From: Microvirga roseola
Lineage (GTDB): Bacteria; Pseudomonadota; Alphaproteobacteria; Rhizobiales; Beijerinckiaceae
Assembly (NCBI RefSeq): GCF_020866965.1
Contig: NZ_JAJATX010000023.1
Location: 1-39,318, forward strand
DNA length: 39,318 bases
Direction: 5' to 3'
Shown here: one piece after another, positions 16,927-25,674 of the stretch
Position numbering within the stretch: position 1 is the stretch's first letter
Layout of the letters: each line of letters opens with the position of its first letter
Notes under the pieces: model-generated
The model's database searches: none
What the model saw: only the letters and a program-made list of their open reading frames with translations
What the model was told of the DNA's origin: nothing
Made by a program: the position numbers and the translations under genes

Positions 16927-17578
16927 CTGCGCTCGATAACCTGGTCCGTAGAAGCGCAGATCATCGATGAGGATTTCAGCCTCGCGCGGCTTGCCTAGTC
17001 TGTCAGGTCCCCTGCAAGCACCAGGACATTGGCCTCTCGGAGACCTCTGCAAGGAGGTCGCGATGGGAGTGCTCTGCATTTCCTTGATGTGCAGGCCCGC
17101 CATTGCCGCGACCGACAGCGGCTGCTGCTAGCTTCCATGACAGATCTCCTCTTCACTGACAGGTCTCATGTCGGACCTCCACGGATGTTGGTTGAGGTGC
17201 TGTCCCTAGCAGTCGTTGATGATCCGAGTCGCGCGCGGCGGAAAATCGATGTGCGACCGATGACGTCGAGCAGATCAAGAAGCTCTGGACCGGCTGTTCC
17301 AGGCCATTCGGTACAACTCGGTCCGTGGGGAAGAGTCCAACGGGAGTAGCTCTTGCGACGGGGTTGCGCGCGTCCGCAAAGGCGTACAAAGTTGAATACT
17401 GTGGCACAGGATATGAGTCTGTGAACAGAATCTATCTCGCCCTTCGCCGGAGACATTGTTCTCCATAGGCCGACTGGTCCCCAGGATTAATGTTGCTCGC
17501 CTGAGCGAGCCCTCCTGCGAACATCTATCCCACCCGTGACTGTACGGTGCATGCGCGCCAGGCAACGAGGTCGGCTAC
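16927..17578. other. Gap downstream of the IS6 remnant
   Basis: About 650 bases with no gene I can support. One stretch (about 17264-17340) reads RADQEALDRLFQAIRYNSV in a frame soon closed by a stop, which looks like part of a decayed gene, but I cannot name it. The rest is probably debris plus the promoter of the acyltransferase gene. Confidence 0.35.
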
Positions 17579-18799
17579 ATGAAAAAGATCAACACTGGAT
17601 CTGCATCTAGCTCTCTCCCCGTGTTCTCGGAAGGTCTTGCAAGCTTACGTGGATTGGCGGCTGCAATTGTCGTTGTCTTCCACGCCCTGCTGGTCTTCCA
17701 GGTGGATGGCCATAATGATCCGCATAAACTCCTGCTGAACATCGATGATGGATGGTTGACGGCCCAGCACATGCTGATTGCGATCTTTAACGGTCATGCA
17801 GCCGTTGTTCTGTTTTTTGTCCTGAGCGGCACGGTACTCACCCTCTCGCTTGCACGAGTCAAACATCTCAAAGGGCAGGAGATTATTGCCTTCTACATCC
17901 GCCGGGCACTTCGTCTAATTCCTCTCCTTATTGCTGTTACTCTGGCCTCCGCCTGGGCACACCATTTCTACTTTGAGGACGTAGAGTTTGCTTCAGCAAC
18001 AAACTGGATGAATAGATATTACAAAAGCGATCCCGGACTGACAGAAATCCTGCACAATGCCGCAGGCTGGAGCTCCAGCCTGAACTCCCCGGCCTGGACA
18101 ATAAGGATTGAGATTGCCGCGTCGGTTGCTTTCCCGGTTCTGTACTGGGTGAGCAACGGCACTTGGCCTGTTGTCATCACGGTCGGCTTGGTACTGCTCA
18201 CGATGATGTTCGCCCCCGGGCTATCGATTGGGCATCTTGAGACATTCCTTTTCGCCTTTTACCTCGGTGCCTTGATCCCTCGATGGAGTGGTGCTCCAGC
18301 GCAAGCCTTCCTGCATCTTGGTACTCCTGCACGCCTGGCCATCATTTGCATGGTTCTTATTGTGATGGCAGGAACCGAGCGCCTATACACTCCTACGACC
18401 TTCAGCGATCCTAGATCCGTTCTGATTGTAACGCTGTGCGCTGCCGTTCTGGTTTCTGTTATTTATTACAACCCACGAGGTGGGTTACTCCGTCGACCTA
18501 GCCTTGTCTTTTTGGGCGAGATTTCTTATGGCCTCTACCTTATTCATATGCTCGTGCTGTTCATGTTGGCACACGCCATTGCACCTTCGGCCGCATCTCT
18601 CGATCCAAGTGAGGCAGTTGCGTTAAACATCGGACTTGCGATTGCAACGCTCGCATTGACAGTTCCGCTCGCAACTGTAGCGTACTACGGCTTCGAGAAG
18701 CCGTGTCAACGGCTTGGCCATGGGTTTGGGGCTATCGTTGGCGAGAGGATAGGTGCCTTTATAACCCTCAGGCCGAAAGCCAAACGCGTCCACCCGTAA
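17579..18799 (+). CDS. Acyltransferase 3 (OafA/NodX-like) membrane protein
   Basis: A 406-residue polytopic protein of the acyltransferase-3 family (PF01757). It opens with the family motif LRGLAAAIVVVFHA, whose His is the conserved active-site candidate. It continues with FFVLSGTVLTLSL and FYIRRALRLIPLL, then about ten membrane spans, and LGEISYGLYLIHM near the end. Members O-acetylate or otherwise acylate surface sugars such as exopolysaccharide or lipopolysaccharide, using cytoplasmic acyl-CoA. The substrate cannot be told from sequence. The gene appears somewhat less GC-rich than its neighbours and lies between transposase and exchanger remnants, which suggests acquisition by transfer (inference). 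Confidence 0.88.
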   Translation: MKKINTGSASSSLPVFSEGLASLRGLAAAIVVVFHALLVFQVDGHNDPHKLLLNIDDGWLTAQHMLIAIFNGHAAVVLFFVLSGTVLTLSLARVKHLKGQEIIAFYIRRALRLIPLLIAVTLASAWAHHFYFEDVEFASATNWMNRYYKSDPGLTEILHNAAGWSSSLNSPAWTIRIEIAASVAFPVLYWVSNGTWPVVITVGLVLLTMMFAPGLSIGHLETFLFAFYLGALIPRWSGAPAQAFLHLGTPARLAIICMVLIVMAGTERLYTPTTFSDPRSVLIVTLCAAVLVSVIYYNPRGGLLRRPSLVFLGEISYGLYLIHMLVLFMLAHAIAPSAASLDPSEAVALNIGLAIATLALTVPLATVAYYGFEKPCQRLGHGFGAIVGERIGAFITLRPKAKRVHP

Positions 18800-19004
18800 G
18801 AAGCTGATGCAATACAGCGGTGCGAAACGTCATCCGAGTTGAGTAAGCCTATGAACAAACTGGAAGAGACGGCCATCGCATAAGGCCTTTGCGGTCTCGA
18901 ACTGATCCATTTTGCGGTCGAAGGTGCACCAGTTGACGGTGCCCAGGAGGGGCCAGTCGGGGGCCGCGCCCCAAGCAGCTAAGCCAGACAGAGCCCTCCG
19001 GTGG

Positions 19005-19118
19005 ATCTCGCCGCTTGTGATCGGGCTGACTCTTGTCGGCTTCGGCACCTCCACTCCCGAACTCGTGACCTCCATCCAGGCCTCGCTTGCAGGCGCACCA
19101 GGCATTGCGCTCGGCAAT
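19005..19118 (+). pseudogene. Fragment of a calcium/sodium antiporter (CaCA, YrbG-like) gene
   Basis: About 38 codons read ISPLVIGLTLVGFGTSTPEL, then VTSIQASLAGAPGIALGN. This is the alpha-1 repeat of CaCA-type Na+/Ca2+ exchangers, with the conserved GFGTSTPEL ion-binding motif. Sequence on both sides is unrelated, and the membrane spans that should surround it are missing. It is therefore an isolated relic of a gene normally about 320 residues long. Confidence 0.75.
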
Positions 19119-19307
19119 GCCAGACGTGGCGCCAGTGATACGATTGTTTGCTCGGCCAAAGGCTTGAGGTCGATTGACGTAGAGCATTCCTGGTTCGAGG
19201 GCGGAGAGCATCCGCCTCCGCGGATCAGCCAATAGCGATTTAACAGGCTCACATAGGAACCGTTCCACCGCGGCATCGGTGCGCATTGCCTGCGTTGCAC
19301 GATGACT

Positions 19308-19425
19308 AAAGCATCGGACCCAAAAGTGGACTTGCACTTTTGGGATCCCATCCGATGCTTTCTCTTATGATGAGAGCATCGTTGATGTGCGGAAAACCGG
19401 ATCCACTTTTCCGCACGATGCTCTA
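19308..19425. repeat. Double-hairpin intergenic palindrome, copy 1
   Basis: Two adjoining inverted repeats. The first pairs AAAGCATCGGACCCAAAAGTG (read in two parts, 19308-19318 and 19319-19328) with CACTTTTGGG (19335-19344) and TCCGATGCTTT (19351-19361). The second pairs GAGCATCG and GTGCGGAAAA (19374-19396) with TTTTCCGCAC and CGATGCTC (19407-19423). The layout resembles REP/MITE-like elements of Rhizobiales. A diverged second copy lies at 22630-22755. Confidence 0.75.
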
Positions 19426-19742
19426 GGTGATCGCCAACCCGTGAGCTGAAGCCGTTCAAGAAGTGCTGGATCCATCGGGAACACGGAACTCGCCGGTTCG
19501 TCTGTGGGGGAATAAGGCAACAGCGCAGGGACATCTGGACCGCCGGTATCATCCGCACGATCGGCTACGCCCCCTTCGATCGTGCGATCGTGACCCCGCG
19601 CCAAGTTATGGCAGGTCTGATCAGGATCCAGCTTTGTGCAGATTTCCCTAACTGCCGGTCCTCCAGGCTCGAGCCAAGTTTGTTCATGTGCATCACCGCT
19701 CCTGCTGCGGGCCGCTCCCCTGATACGAAAGGACCTTCCCTG

Positions 19743-20770
19743 ATGGCCACAGATGATCGCTCGACTCCTTCCCGCCGCACGGTGGTTAACAGCCTCGGCA
19801 CCGGCTTGGTGGCGGCCCCGGCTTTGTTCGCCTCCGGGCAAACCCTTGCACAGGCCAACCAGCAATCGGGCGCATCCGGTGGATCAGCACCGGACCTGCA
19901 GAATCCACGGACTGAGTTCCCGCGACCACCCTTCCCACGCCAGGAGCAACCTTGGCCCGGCCTTGCCTCCAGGATGGAACCACGTCCTGATCACGGCGAG
20001 ACGAGCTACAGGGGCACGGGCCGGCTGACCGGTCGGCGGGCGCTCATCACGGGCAGCGATTCCGGTATCGGCCGCGCGGCCGCTATCGCTTATGCGCGCG
20101 AAGGTGCCGATGTGGCCATCAACTATCTCTCCGTCGAGGAGCCGGACGCCCGCGAGGTGATCGAGCTCATCCGGGCCGAGGGCCGCAATGCGGTGGCGAT
20201 CCCCGGCGATATCCGGGATCAAGACTTCTGCCAAAGCCTCGTCGAAGAGGCTGCGGACGAGCTCGGCGGCCTCGATATCTTGGTCAATAATGCAGCGCGC
20301 CAGACCGCGCAGCCTTCCATCGAGGACATTTCCACCGATCAGTTCGACGCGACCATGCGGACGAACCTCTATGCAATGTTCTGGATCACCAAGGCGGCGA
20401 TCCCGCTCCTGCCCGAGGGCGCGTCGATCATCAACACCGCTTCCGTGGTGGCCTATGATCCGCCGAAGATGCTGCTCGATTACTCCACCACCAAGGCTGG
20501 CATCATTGCGTTCACGCAGGCCTTGGCCAAGCAGCTTGCCGAGAGAGGAACCGCGTGAATGCCGTCGCGCCCGGGCCGTTCTGGACGCCGCTTCAGCCGA
20601 GTGGCGGACAGCCACCCGAAGCAATCCCCACCTTCGGCGCCGATGTCCCGCTCGGCCGATCGGGCCAGCCGGTGGAGCTGGCTCCGGTCTACATCATGCT
20701 CGCCTCGGCCGATTCAAGCTATGCGACCGGCGGGGTCTTCGGCAGCACCGGCGGTCGGCCTGGGCCATGA
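19743..20770 (+). pseudogene. Exported SDR-family oxidoreductase with a frameshift
   Basis: The frame encodes a short-chain dehydrogenase/reductase with a twin-arginine-like leader (RR at 11-12, then hydrophobic LGTGLVAAPALFA). The catalytic core is complete: cofactor motif TGSDSGIG (103-110), NNAA (182-185), Ser234, Tyr247-x-x-x-Lys251. The frame closes at 20558 right after LAERG. The family continuation RVNAVAPGPFWTPLQPSGG follows in another frame up to 20770. One missing base near 20550 explains this (GIRVNAV expected). The long N-terminus before the Rossmann fold is typical of YghA-like SDRs linked to stress responses. The start at 19743 follows GAAAGGA; the open frame upstream to 19590 is less likely. 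The lost C-terminus contains part of the substrate pocket. A sequencing error is possible. Confidence 0.82.
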
Positions 20771-20891
20771 TACCTCACTGAGCGAGGGTAAAGATCGAAT
20801 GGCTGCGCTGAAACCCCGATTTTTCGCAGCCGTTGACTCCTTGAAGGGCCGAGAACTGCGGTCCGGCTATTCCGGCTATGAGGAGAAGATC

Positions 20892-21212
20892 ATGCGCCTG
20901 GATTGGAAAATTGCTCTTGTTGCTTCTGCCATCGCATTCCCAGGAATGGCATTCGCAGAGACGGGTGGCGCAGCTGCGGGTGCTGCTGCAGGCGGTGCCG
21001 CCGGCGCAGCTGTCGGCGGCCTGGCCGGCGCCGCCATTGGGGCCGGTGTCGGCGGTGCTGCCGGTGATGCAGCCTCAGGTCCAGACCAAGAGAACGTGAC
21101 AATCGAGCGGCGTGAAATCGAATCGACAGGAAGCGTCGGCTGCGAAACCGTAACCACCCAGAGAAGCGACGCTACAGGTGATACGGTGACGCGGCAAAGG
21201 ACCGACTGCTAA
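20892..21212 (+). CDS. Secreted glycine-zipper small protein
   Basis: A 106-residue protein: a signal peptide (MRLDWKIALVASAIAFPGMAF, cleavage near FAE), then a long Ala/Gly stretch with GxxxG spacing (about 25-58), then a polar tail with QENVTIERREIESTGSVGC and TVTRQRTDC. The two Cys in the tail could form a disulfide. Such glycine-zipper proteins sit in or on the envelope; their function is unknown. GAGGAGAAG before the ATG at 20892 fixes the start. The much longer frame from 20559 overlaps the SDR end and is rejected. Confidence 0.75.
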   Translation: MRLDWKIALVASAIAFPGMAFAETGGAAAGAAAGGAAGAAVGGLAGAAIGAGVGGAAGDAASGPDQENVTIERREIESTGSVGCETVTTQRSDATGDTVTRQRTDC

Positions 21213-21231
21213 TCCAGTTTGACCGATAGGC

Positions 21232-21264
21232 CAGTCTGGGAGCGCAAGACTCGTTCCCAGACTG
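21232..21264. terminator. Bidirectional terminator-like hairpin
   Basis: CAGTCTGGGA (21232-21241) pairs perfectly with TCCCAGACTG (21255-21264) over a 13-base loop. It lies between the convergent glycine-zipper and antiporter genes and could end both transcripts. There is no strong T-run directly after the stem. Confidence 0.5.
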
Positions 21265-21372
21265 ACTGCCTCTGATTTGCCGTAGAGTCTCTATCGCTCA
21301 AGCAGAATTGTATGCCGGTTGAACAAACACATTCGGTGTCACATCGGCTGCGGGATCGATCCCGACGGAAGC

Positions 21373-22539
21373 TCAAGTCAACCTGGATCCGGCAAAGCGC
21401 GTCAGTAGCGGGCCTGCGAGGCAGGTCATGAAGATGACGACAATAACGGCATCCTCGACCATATCCCCGATCAGTTCCATTTCCCGCCCGACAACAATCA
21501 CCGCGAGTGTCGCGGCCGCTTGTGGCAGAGTGAGCCCAACGACGACGATCCTGTCCATCGTGCTGTAGCCGTACATGCGGCCTGTCAGGATGGACGCGAC
21601 CGTCTTCCCGAAGACAACAACCGCCAGGAGGCCTGCGGCCAGCATCCACGTCGTCAGCTGGCCGAAGACGGCGAGGTCGAGCCGCATGCCGGTCTTCACG
21701 AAGAAGAAGGGGATAAAAAGCATACGGCCCACGAATCGGGCATGCTCGTGCAGCTCGGACCGGCGCTTGATGGGCTGGTTGAGGCACAAGCCCGCGAGGA
21801 ATGCGCCCAGGATGTCCTCGGTACCGATCTCGTCCGCGACAGTTGCGAGGCCGAGCAACACAACGAGGAGGAAAAGCGCCTTTTCCGCCAGCGTGGTCTT
21901 CTCGTCATCGAGAAGCCGGGCGGCAATTCGTGGAACTACGGCCAGTGAAACGGCGGCCAGGATAGCCAAGAGGGCGAGCGGGAGCGCCCAGGCCACCGAG
22001 CTGCCGCCCTCACTGCCAGGCTGCTGGACGAGAATCGCGAGGAGGACGAGGGCGAGCGTATCCGTAATCAGGGTGCCGCCGATCGCCGCGACGACTGGCT
22101 TGCGGTCGACAATTCCAAGGCGCTCGACCATTGGGTAGGCAACGAGCGTGTGCGATGCAAGGGCTGCGCCGAGCAGAAGCGCACCGGTCCATTCCAAGCC
22201 GGCGAGAAGCCCCACGCCGACGGCCGGAGCCAAGGAGAAGCCAGACGCGAGAAGGCCGAAGGAGATCGTCTCGCGCTTATGGTGACGTACCACGTCGAGG
22301 TCGATCTCGAGGCCCGCCATGAACATGATGAAAAGCAGCCCGATGGTCCCAAGGAGATCAATGACCGGCTCCTCGGGCAGGATTGCGAGCCCGTCGGGTC
22401 CAACGAGCATCCCGATCAGGAGAAGGCCGACGATGCCCGGAACACGCGAGTGCTCGAGCGTGAGCTGAATGATGAGTGCGATCGAGACAATGATCGTGAA
22501 CTGGAAGACCACGTCGTCGACAGTGAGGTTTTCGAGCAT
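21373..22539 (-). CDS. CPA2-family cation:proton antiporter (KefB-like membrane part)
   Basis: A polytopic protein of 388 residues from MLENLTVDDVVFQF. About 12 membrane spans carry the CPA2 pattern: RVPGIVGLLLIGMLVGPDG, LLGTIGLLFIMFMAGLEIDL, GAALASHTLVAYPMV, GTLITDTLALVLLA, and FFVKTGMRLDL. The conserved Thr-Asp of the fifth or sixth helix is visible in LITDTLAL. It ends after the membrane domain, with no RCK/TrkA-N domain, so gating differs from Kef proteins. It probably exchanges K+ or Na+ for H+. A GTG start at 22599 would add 20 unusual residues, so I prefer the ATG at 22539. Neither has a clear ribosome-binding site. Confidence 0.87.
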   Translation of the reverse strand: MLENLTVDDVVFQFTIIVSIALIIQLTLEHSRVPGIVGLLLIGMLVGPDGLAILPEEPVIDLLGTIGLLFIMFMAGLEIDLDVVRHHKRETISFGLLASGFSLAPAVGVGLLAGLEWTGALLLGAALASHTLVAYPMVERLGIVDRKPVVAAIGGTLITDTLALVLLAILVQQPGSEGGSSVAWALPLALLAILAAVSLAVVPRIAARLLDDEKTTLAEKALFLLVVLLGLATVADEIGTEDILGAFLAGLCLNQPIKRRSELHEHARFVGRMLFIPFFFVKTGMRLDLAVFGQLTTWMLAAGLLAVVVFGKTVASILTGRMYGYSTMDRIVVVGLTLPQAAATLAVIVVGREMELIGDMVEDAVIVVIFMTCLAGPLLTRFAGSRLT

Positions 22540-22629
22540 CCGGCACCGCAAGAGGAGACGCCGCGAACACAGCGCCGTGCGCTCGTTCAATAGGTGCACC
22601 GCCGCGATGGTTCCCGGCCGCTTAACTAT

Positions 22630-22755
22630 GGCATTGGGTTCAAAGGTGGATTGACACTTTCGAGCCCAATGCTTTCTTCGAGCGAGAGCCTTGTTCAGAG
22701 TGAACTGATGGTCGGCATCAGCGAAAACTCGGATTCGCTTTTCCGCACATGCTTA
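22630..22755. repeat. Double-hairpin intergenic palindrome, copy 2 (diverged)
   Basis: The order of parts matches 19308-19425. GCATTGGG (22631-22638) pairs with CCCAATGC (22665-22672) around an AAAGGTGGATTGACACTTT-like centre. TTTCTTCGAGCGAGAG and a weaker second palindrome follow (GCGAAAACTCGGATTCGCTTTTCCGCAC). The stems have drifted, so this copy is older than copy 1. Neighbouring sequence up to 22894 holds no gene. Confidence 0.6.
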
Positions 22756-22894
22756 GATCCTGGTGTGCCGTACGGAATCGCCAGCGTCACGCTCCAGCGG
22801 ATTTGAAGGTGAAGCCATTGAGCTGCTTACAGGGATTTCGGTCCCGGCTAGGCGGGTTGCCTGCGCAAAGAAGAGACAAAGGGTCAGTCGCACC

Positions 22895-23197
22895 TCACAG
22901 GCACAGCGAGGTCACGGCCACGGGGAGCAGGGTCCAGGCCGTAGCGACGAGCGCCACGCCAGCCAAAGCCAGGCTGACGCCCCGGACAAACCCAGAGGGC
23001 GAAGCGAAACGCGTTGAGCGGAGAGCGAGCAGAAGGACGATTTGAAGCACGATGGCCGCGGCCCAAGCCATCAGGAGGGCGCCGCGACCCGCCTGGGCCC
23101 AGCGATCGGAGCAGACGAGGCCCTCAAGCCCGTAGACGGCGCTGAAGGACGCGAGCCAGATCGTCAGCGGAACGGAGATGCGGAGAATGTCCCTCAC
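22895..23197 (-). CDS. Small membrane protein at the end of the oxidase operon
   Basis: A 100-residue protein with three hydrophobic segments (PLTIWLASFSAVYGLEG, ALLMAWAAAIVLQIVLLLAL, and GVSLALAGVALVATAWTLLPV). The GTG at 23197 overlaps the stop of the oxidase subunit gene as GTGA, so it is translationally coupled and should be part of the oxidase unit. The longer frame from 23266 runs inside the oxidase gene and is not credible as start. The family is unknown to me; an accessory or assembly subunit is the obvious guess. Confidence 0.7.
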   Translation of the reverse strand: MRDILRISVPLTIWLASFSAVYGLEGLVCSDRWAQAGRGALLMAWAAAIVLQIVLLLALRSTRFASPSGFVRGVSLALAGVALVATAWTLLPVAVTSLCL

Positions 23198-25674
23198 GTC
23201 AGCACCCCCGGCAGCCAGGACACGCCAAGGCCGAGCAGCGCCACGGCCGCAGTGTAGTCGATCCAAAGCCGCACGATCTGCACCTCCCCGATCCGGCTAC
23301 CCGAGACGTAGCCCGCGGCCGCCCGGAGGGCGAGGAAGATAGTCATCGCGCCTGTCAGGCCCGCATGGAATAGGACGTAGCCGCCGATCACCCATACTGT
23401 GGCATCGTAGGCATGGGCGTCGTGCGAAGTTCCCAGAAGGAGAGACGCCGCGGCTACCCCCACCGCGCCGGCACCGGCCAAACCGAGAAGGAGGCCCAGC
23501 CAGGGGCCGGTTCCTCGCCGCAGCCTCCGATCGGCGAGCCGTATCCCCGCCATAGACAGGGCTATGCCCGCGAGCAAGAGAACCGGGCCCAGAAGGTCGG
23601 GCTGCAGATAGCCGGGGGGCGGCCAGTTAGGAGCAACCGTCCACAAGAAGGCGTACCCGAACAGCAGGGAGCCGAAGAACGTCGCATTGCCGAGGAGCAG
23701 AACCAGCGATCCCCACCAGCCGGGCGGGTCCGCGACCTCGGTGGCGAGCGGCAGCGCAAGGCCTTGACCTACCTCCTGCGGACCCTCGTCGTGCCTGGAG
23801 CCCAGAACCCACACCCACCGTGCAACGAGCGCGGCAACGCCCGACGCGGCGAGAGGGACGAGCCAGTAGAGCTTCAGGAGCATTCCGACGAAAATCCCTC
23901 CGGTGACGAAGGCCATGACGACGGGCAACGCCGTATTTTTGGGAAAGATGACGAGATAGGCGGGCTTGCCGCTGGCAATCTCCAGGGTGAGCGTCTCGCG
24001 GCGGTCCCGCGAGGGGTCGCCCAGGTAGCCCTCCCCGCGGGCGAGGCGGACTGGCAGGTCCGGGTCCTCGTAGAGCGGATTGCGCGATCCTATCAGGGGG
24101 AGACTCGCGAAGTTGTACGCCGGTGGCGGCGTCGGCATGGCCCATTCGAGAGTGCCGGCGCGCCACGGATCGCGCGAGCCGCGGATCGCCACAGCCGCGT
24201 TGACGGCCACGTCCACGATCACCAGGGCGAAGCCGATCGCGGTGACGAAGCCGCCGATGGACGCGATCAGGTTGATGACTTCCCACCCCTGTCCCTCGTC
24301 GTAGGTATGGATGCGGCGGCGCTGGCCGAGGAGCCCGACCCAGTGAACGGCAAGGAAGGTGACGTGAAAGCCGAGCGCAATCAGCCAGAAGGCTGTCTCG
24401 CCGAGCTTGAAGAAGCGCTTGCGCCCCGTGACATGCGGCATCCAATAGTAAAGCGCGGCCAGCATCGGGAACACGAAACCGCCCACGAGGACATAGTGGA
24501 GGTGGGCAACAATGAAGTGGGTGTCGTGCGCCTGCCAGTCGAAGGGTACTACGGCCACCATAACGCCTGTGAGGCCACCGATAACGAAGGTGACGAAGAA
24601 GGCCAAGATCCACATCATCGGGAGCCTGAGCTGCGGGCTCCCCTTCCAGATCGTCCCGATCCAGGCAAAGACCTGTACTCCCGTGGGCACCGCGACCAGC
24701 GTCGAGGCCGCAGAGAAGAAGGCAAGGCCCATATGCGGGATGCCCGTAGTAAACATGTGGTGGACCCAGAGCCCGAAACTCAGGACGCCCAGCGTAACCG
24801 CCGCCGCCACGACCCAGCCGTAGCCCAGCAGCGTCGTACGCGCCATCACCGGCAGGATCGTCGAGACCACCCCGGCGGCGGGCAGGAAGATGATGTAGAC
24901 CTCCGGGTGGCCAAAGAGCCAGAAGAGGTGCTGCCACAGCAGGCTGTCGCCGCCGTGGTCGGCCTGAAAAAAGGGCATCCCGAAGGCGCGCTCGAGTTCG
25001 AGCAGGATCGAGCCCAGGATCAGCGGTGGGAATCCCGTCAGGATCATCACTGCGGTGACAAGCGCATACCAGGCGAAGATTGGCATCTGGGGCAGTGACA
25101 TGCCCGGCGTACGGTAGCGCAGGACTGTCACGGTAATCTCAACCGCGGCGCAGATCGCGGAGATCTCTACGAAGGTGATGCCGAGGAGCCAAAAGTCGGT
25201 GTTGATGCCGGGGCTTGCGATTTCCGAGGAAAGCGGCGGGTACATGAACCAGCCGCTGTCAGGCGCGATCCCCGCAACGAGGGAGAAGATCAGGAGCGAG
25301 CCACCGAAGACATAGCACCAGAAGCCATAGGCGGTGAGTCGCGGGAAGGCTAGGTCGCGGGTCCCCAGGAGCTTGGGCAGCAGATACACCGCGAGCCCCT
25401 CGAACAGGGGGATCGCGAACAGGAACATCATGATGGTCCCGTGCATCGTGAAGACCTGATTGTAGATGTCAGGCCCCATGAAGGCCGAGCGCGGGGTGGC
25501 GAGCTGGGCGCGGATCAGCATGGCCAGAATGCCGCCGATCACGAAGAAGGTGACCGCCACAAGCAGGAACATCCGCCCGAGGTCGGTATGATTTACTGTC
25601 GTGAACCAGCCTTTCCAACCCGGGTCCGAGGCCCAGATCCGCGTCAGCGCGCGATGACGGCGGAGTGCGCTCAT
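23194..25674 (-). CDS. Haem-copper oxidase, fused subunits I and III
   Basis: An 826-residue fusion. Subunit I (about 1-540) has the low-spin haem His in FTMHGTIMMF and the type-A1 motif FGHPEVYIIFLP, with the CuB His, the D-channel Glu and the cross-linked Tyr. WVHHMFTTG carries the other two CuB His, and HDTHFIVAHLHYVLVGG both haem-binding His. So the catalytic centre is intact. A linker (about 540-620) leads to a subunit-III-like part (about 620-826) with ATFFGSLLFGYAFLW. The start ATG at 25674 overlaps the stop of the subunit II gene as ATGA. The enzyme reduces O2 to water and pumps protons at the inner membrane. The electron donor is uncertain because subunit II lacks Cu-A. Confidence 0.93.
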   Translation of the reverse strand: MSALRRHRALTRIWASDPGWKGWFTTVNHTDLGRMFLLVAVTFFVIGGILAMLIRAQLATPRSAFMGPDIYNQVFTMHGTIMMFLFAIPLFEGLAVYLLPKLLGTRDLAFPRLTAYGFWCYVFGGSLLIFSLVAGIAPDSGWFMYPPLSSEIASPGINTDFWLLGITFVEISAICAAVEITVTVLRYRTPGMSLPQMPIFAWYALVTAVMILTGFPPLILGSILLELERAFGMPFFQADHGGDSLLWQHLFWLFGHPEVYIIFLPAAGVVSTILPVMARTTLLGYGWVVAAAVTLGVLSFGLWVHHMFTTGIPHMGLAFFSAASTLVAVPTGVQVFAWIGTIWKGSPQLRLPMMWILAFFVTFVIGGLTGVMVAVVPFDWQAHDTHFIVAHLHYVLVGGFVFPMLAALYYWMPHVTGRKRFFKLGETAFWLIALGFHVTFLAVHWVGLLGQRRRIHTYDEGQGWEVINLIASIGGFVTAIGFALVIVDVAVNAAVAIRGSRDPWRAGTLEWAMPTPPPAYNFASLPLIGSRNPLYEDPDLPVRLARGEGYLGDPSRDRRETLTLEIASGKPAYLVIFPKNTALPVVMAFVTGGIFVGMLLKLYWLVPLAASGVAALVARWVWVLGSRHDEGPQEVGQGLALPLATEVADPPGWWGSLVLLLGNATFFGSLLFGYAFLWTVAPNWPPPGYLQPDLLGPVLLLAGIALSMAGIRLADRRLRRGTGPWLGLLLGLAGAGAVGVAAASLLLGTSHDAHAYDATVWVIGGYVLFHAGLTGAMTIFLALRAAAGYVSGSRIGEVQIVRLWIDYTAAVALLGLGVSWLPGVLT

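Larger units (their letters stand above)
18800..19742. other. Decay region between acyltransferase and SDR genes
   Basis: About 940 bases without an intact gene. It contains a Na/Ca-exchanger fragment (19005-19118) and a double palindrome (19308-19425). Long minus-strand frames cross it but translate to Cys/Arg-rich sequence without family resemblance. The segment 19430-19742 should include the promoter of the SDR gene. Confidence 0.45.

Noticed and set aside
18830..19558. 242-codon minus-strand frame
   Set aside because: It crosses an exchanger relic and a palindromic repeat, is Cys/Arg/Ser-rich and has no motif.
20559..21212. 217-codon frame reading into the glycine-zipper protein
   Set aside because: Its first 111 codons run in the wrong frame through the SDR 3' end; the signal peptide and ribosome-binding site place the start at 20892.
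23413..25098. 561-codon plus-strand frame opposite the oxidase I+III gene
   Set aside because: Highly charged low-complexity translation caused by codon bias of the true gene on the other strand.
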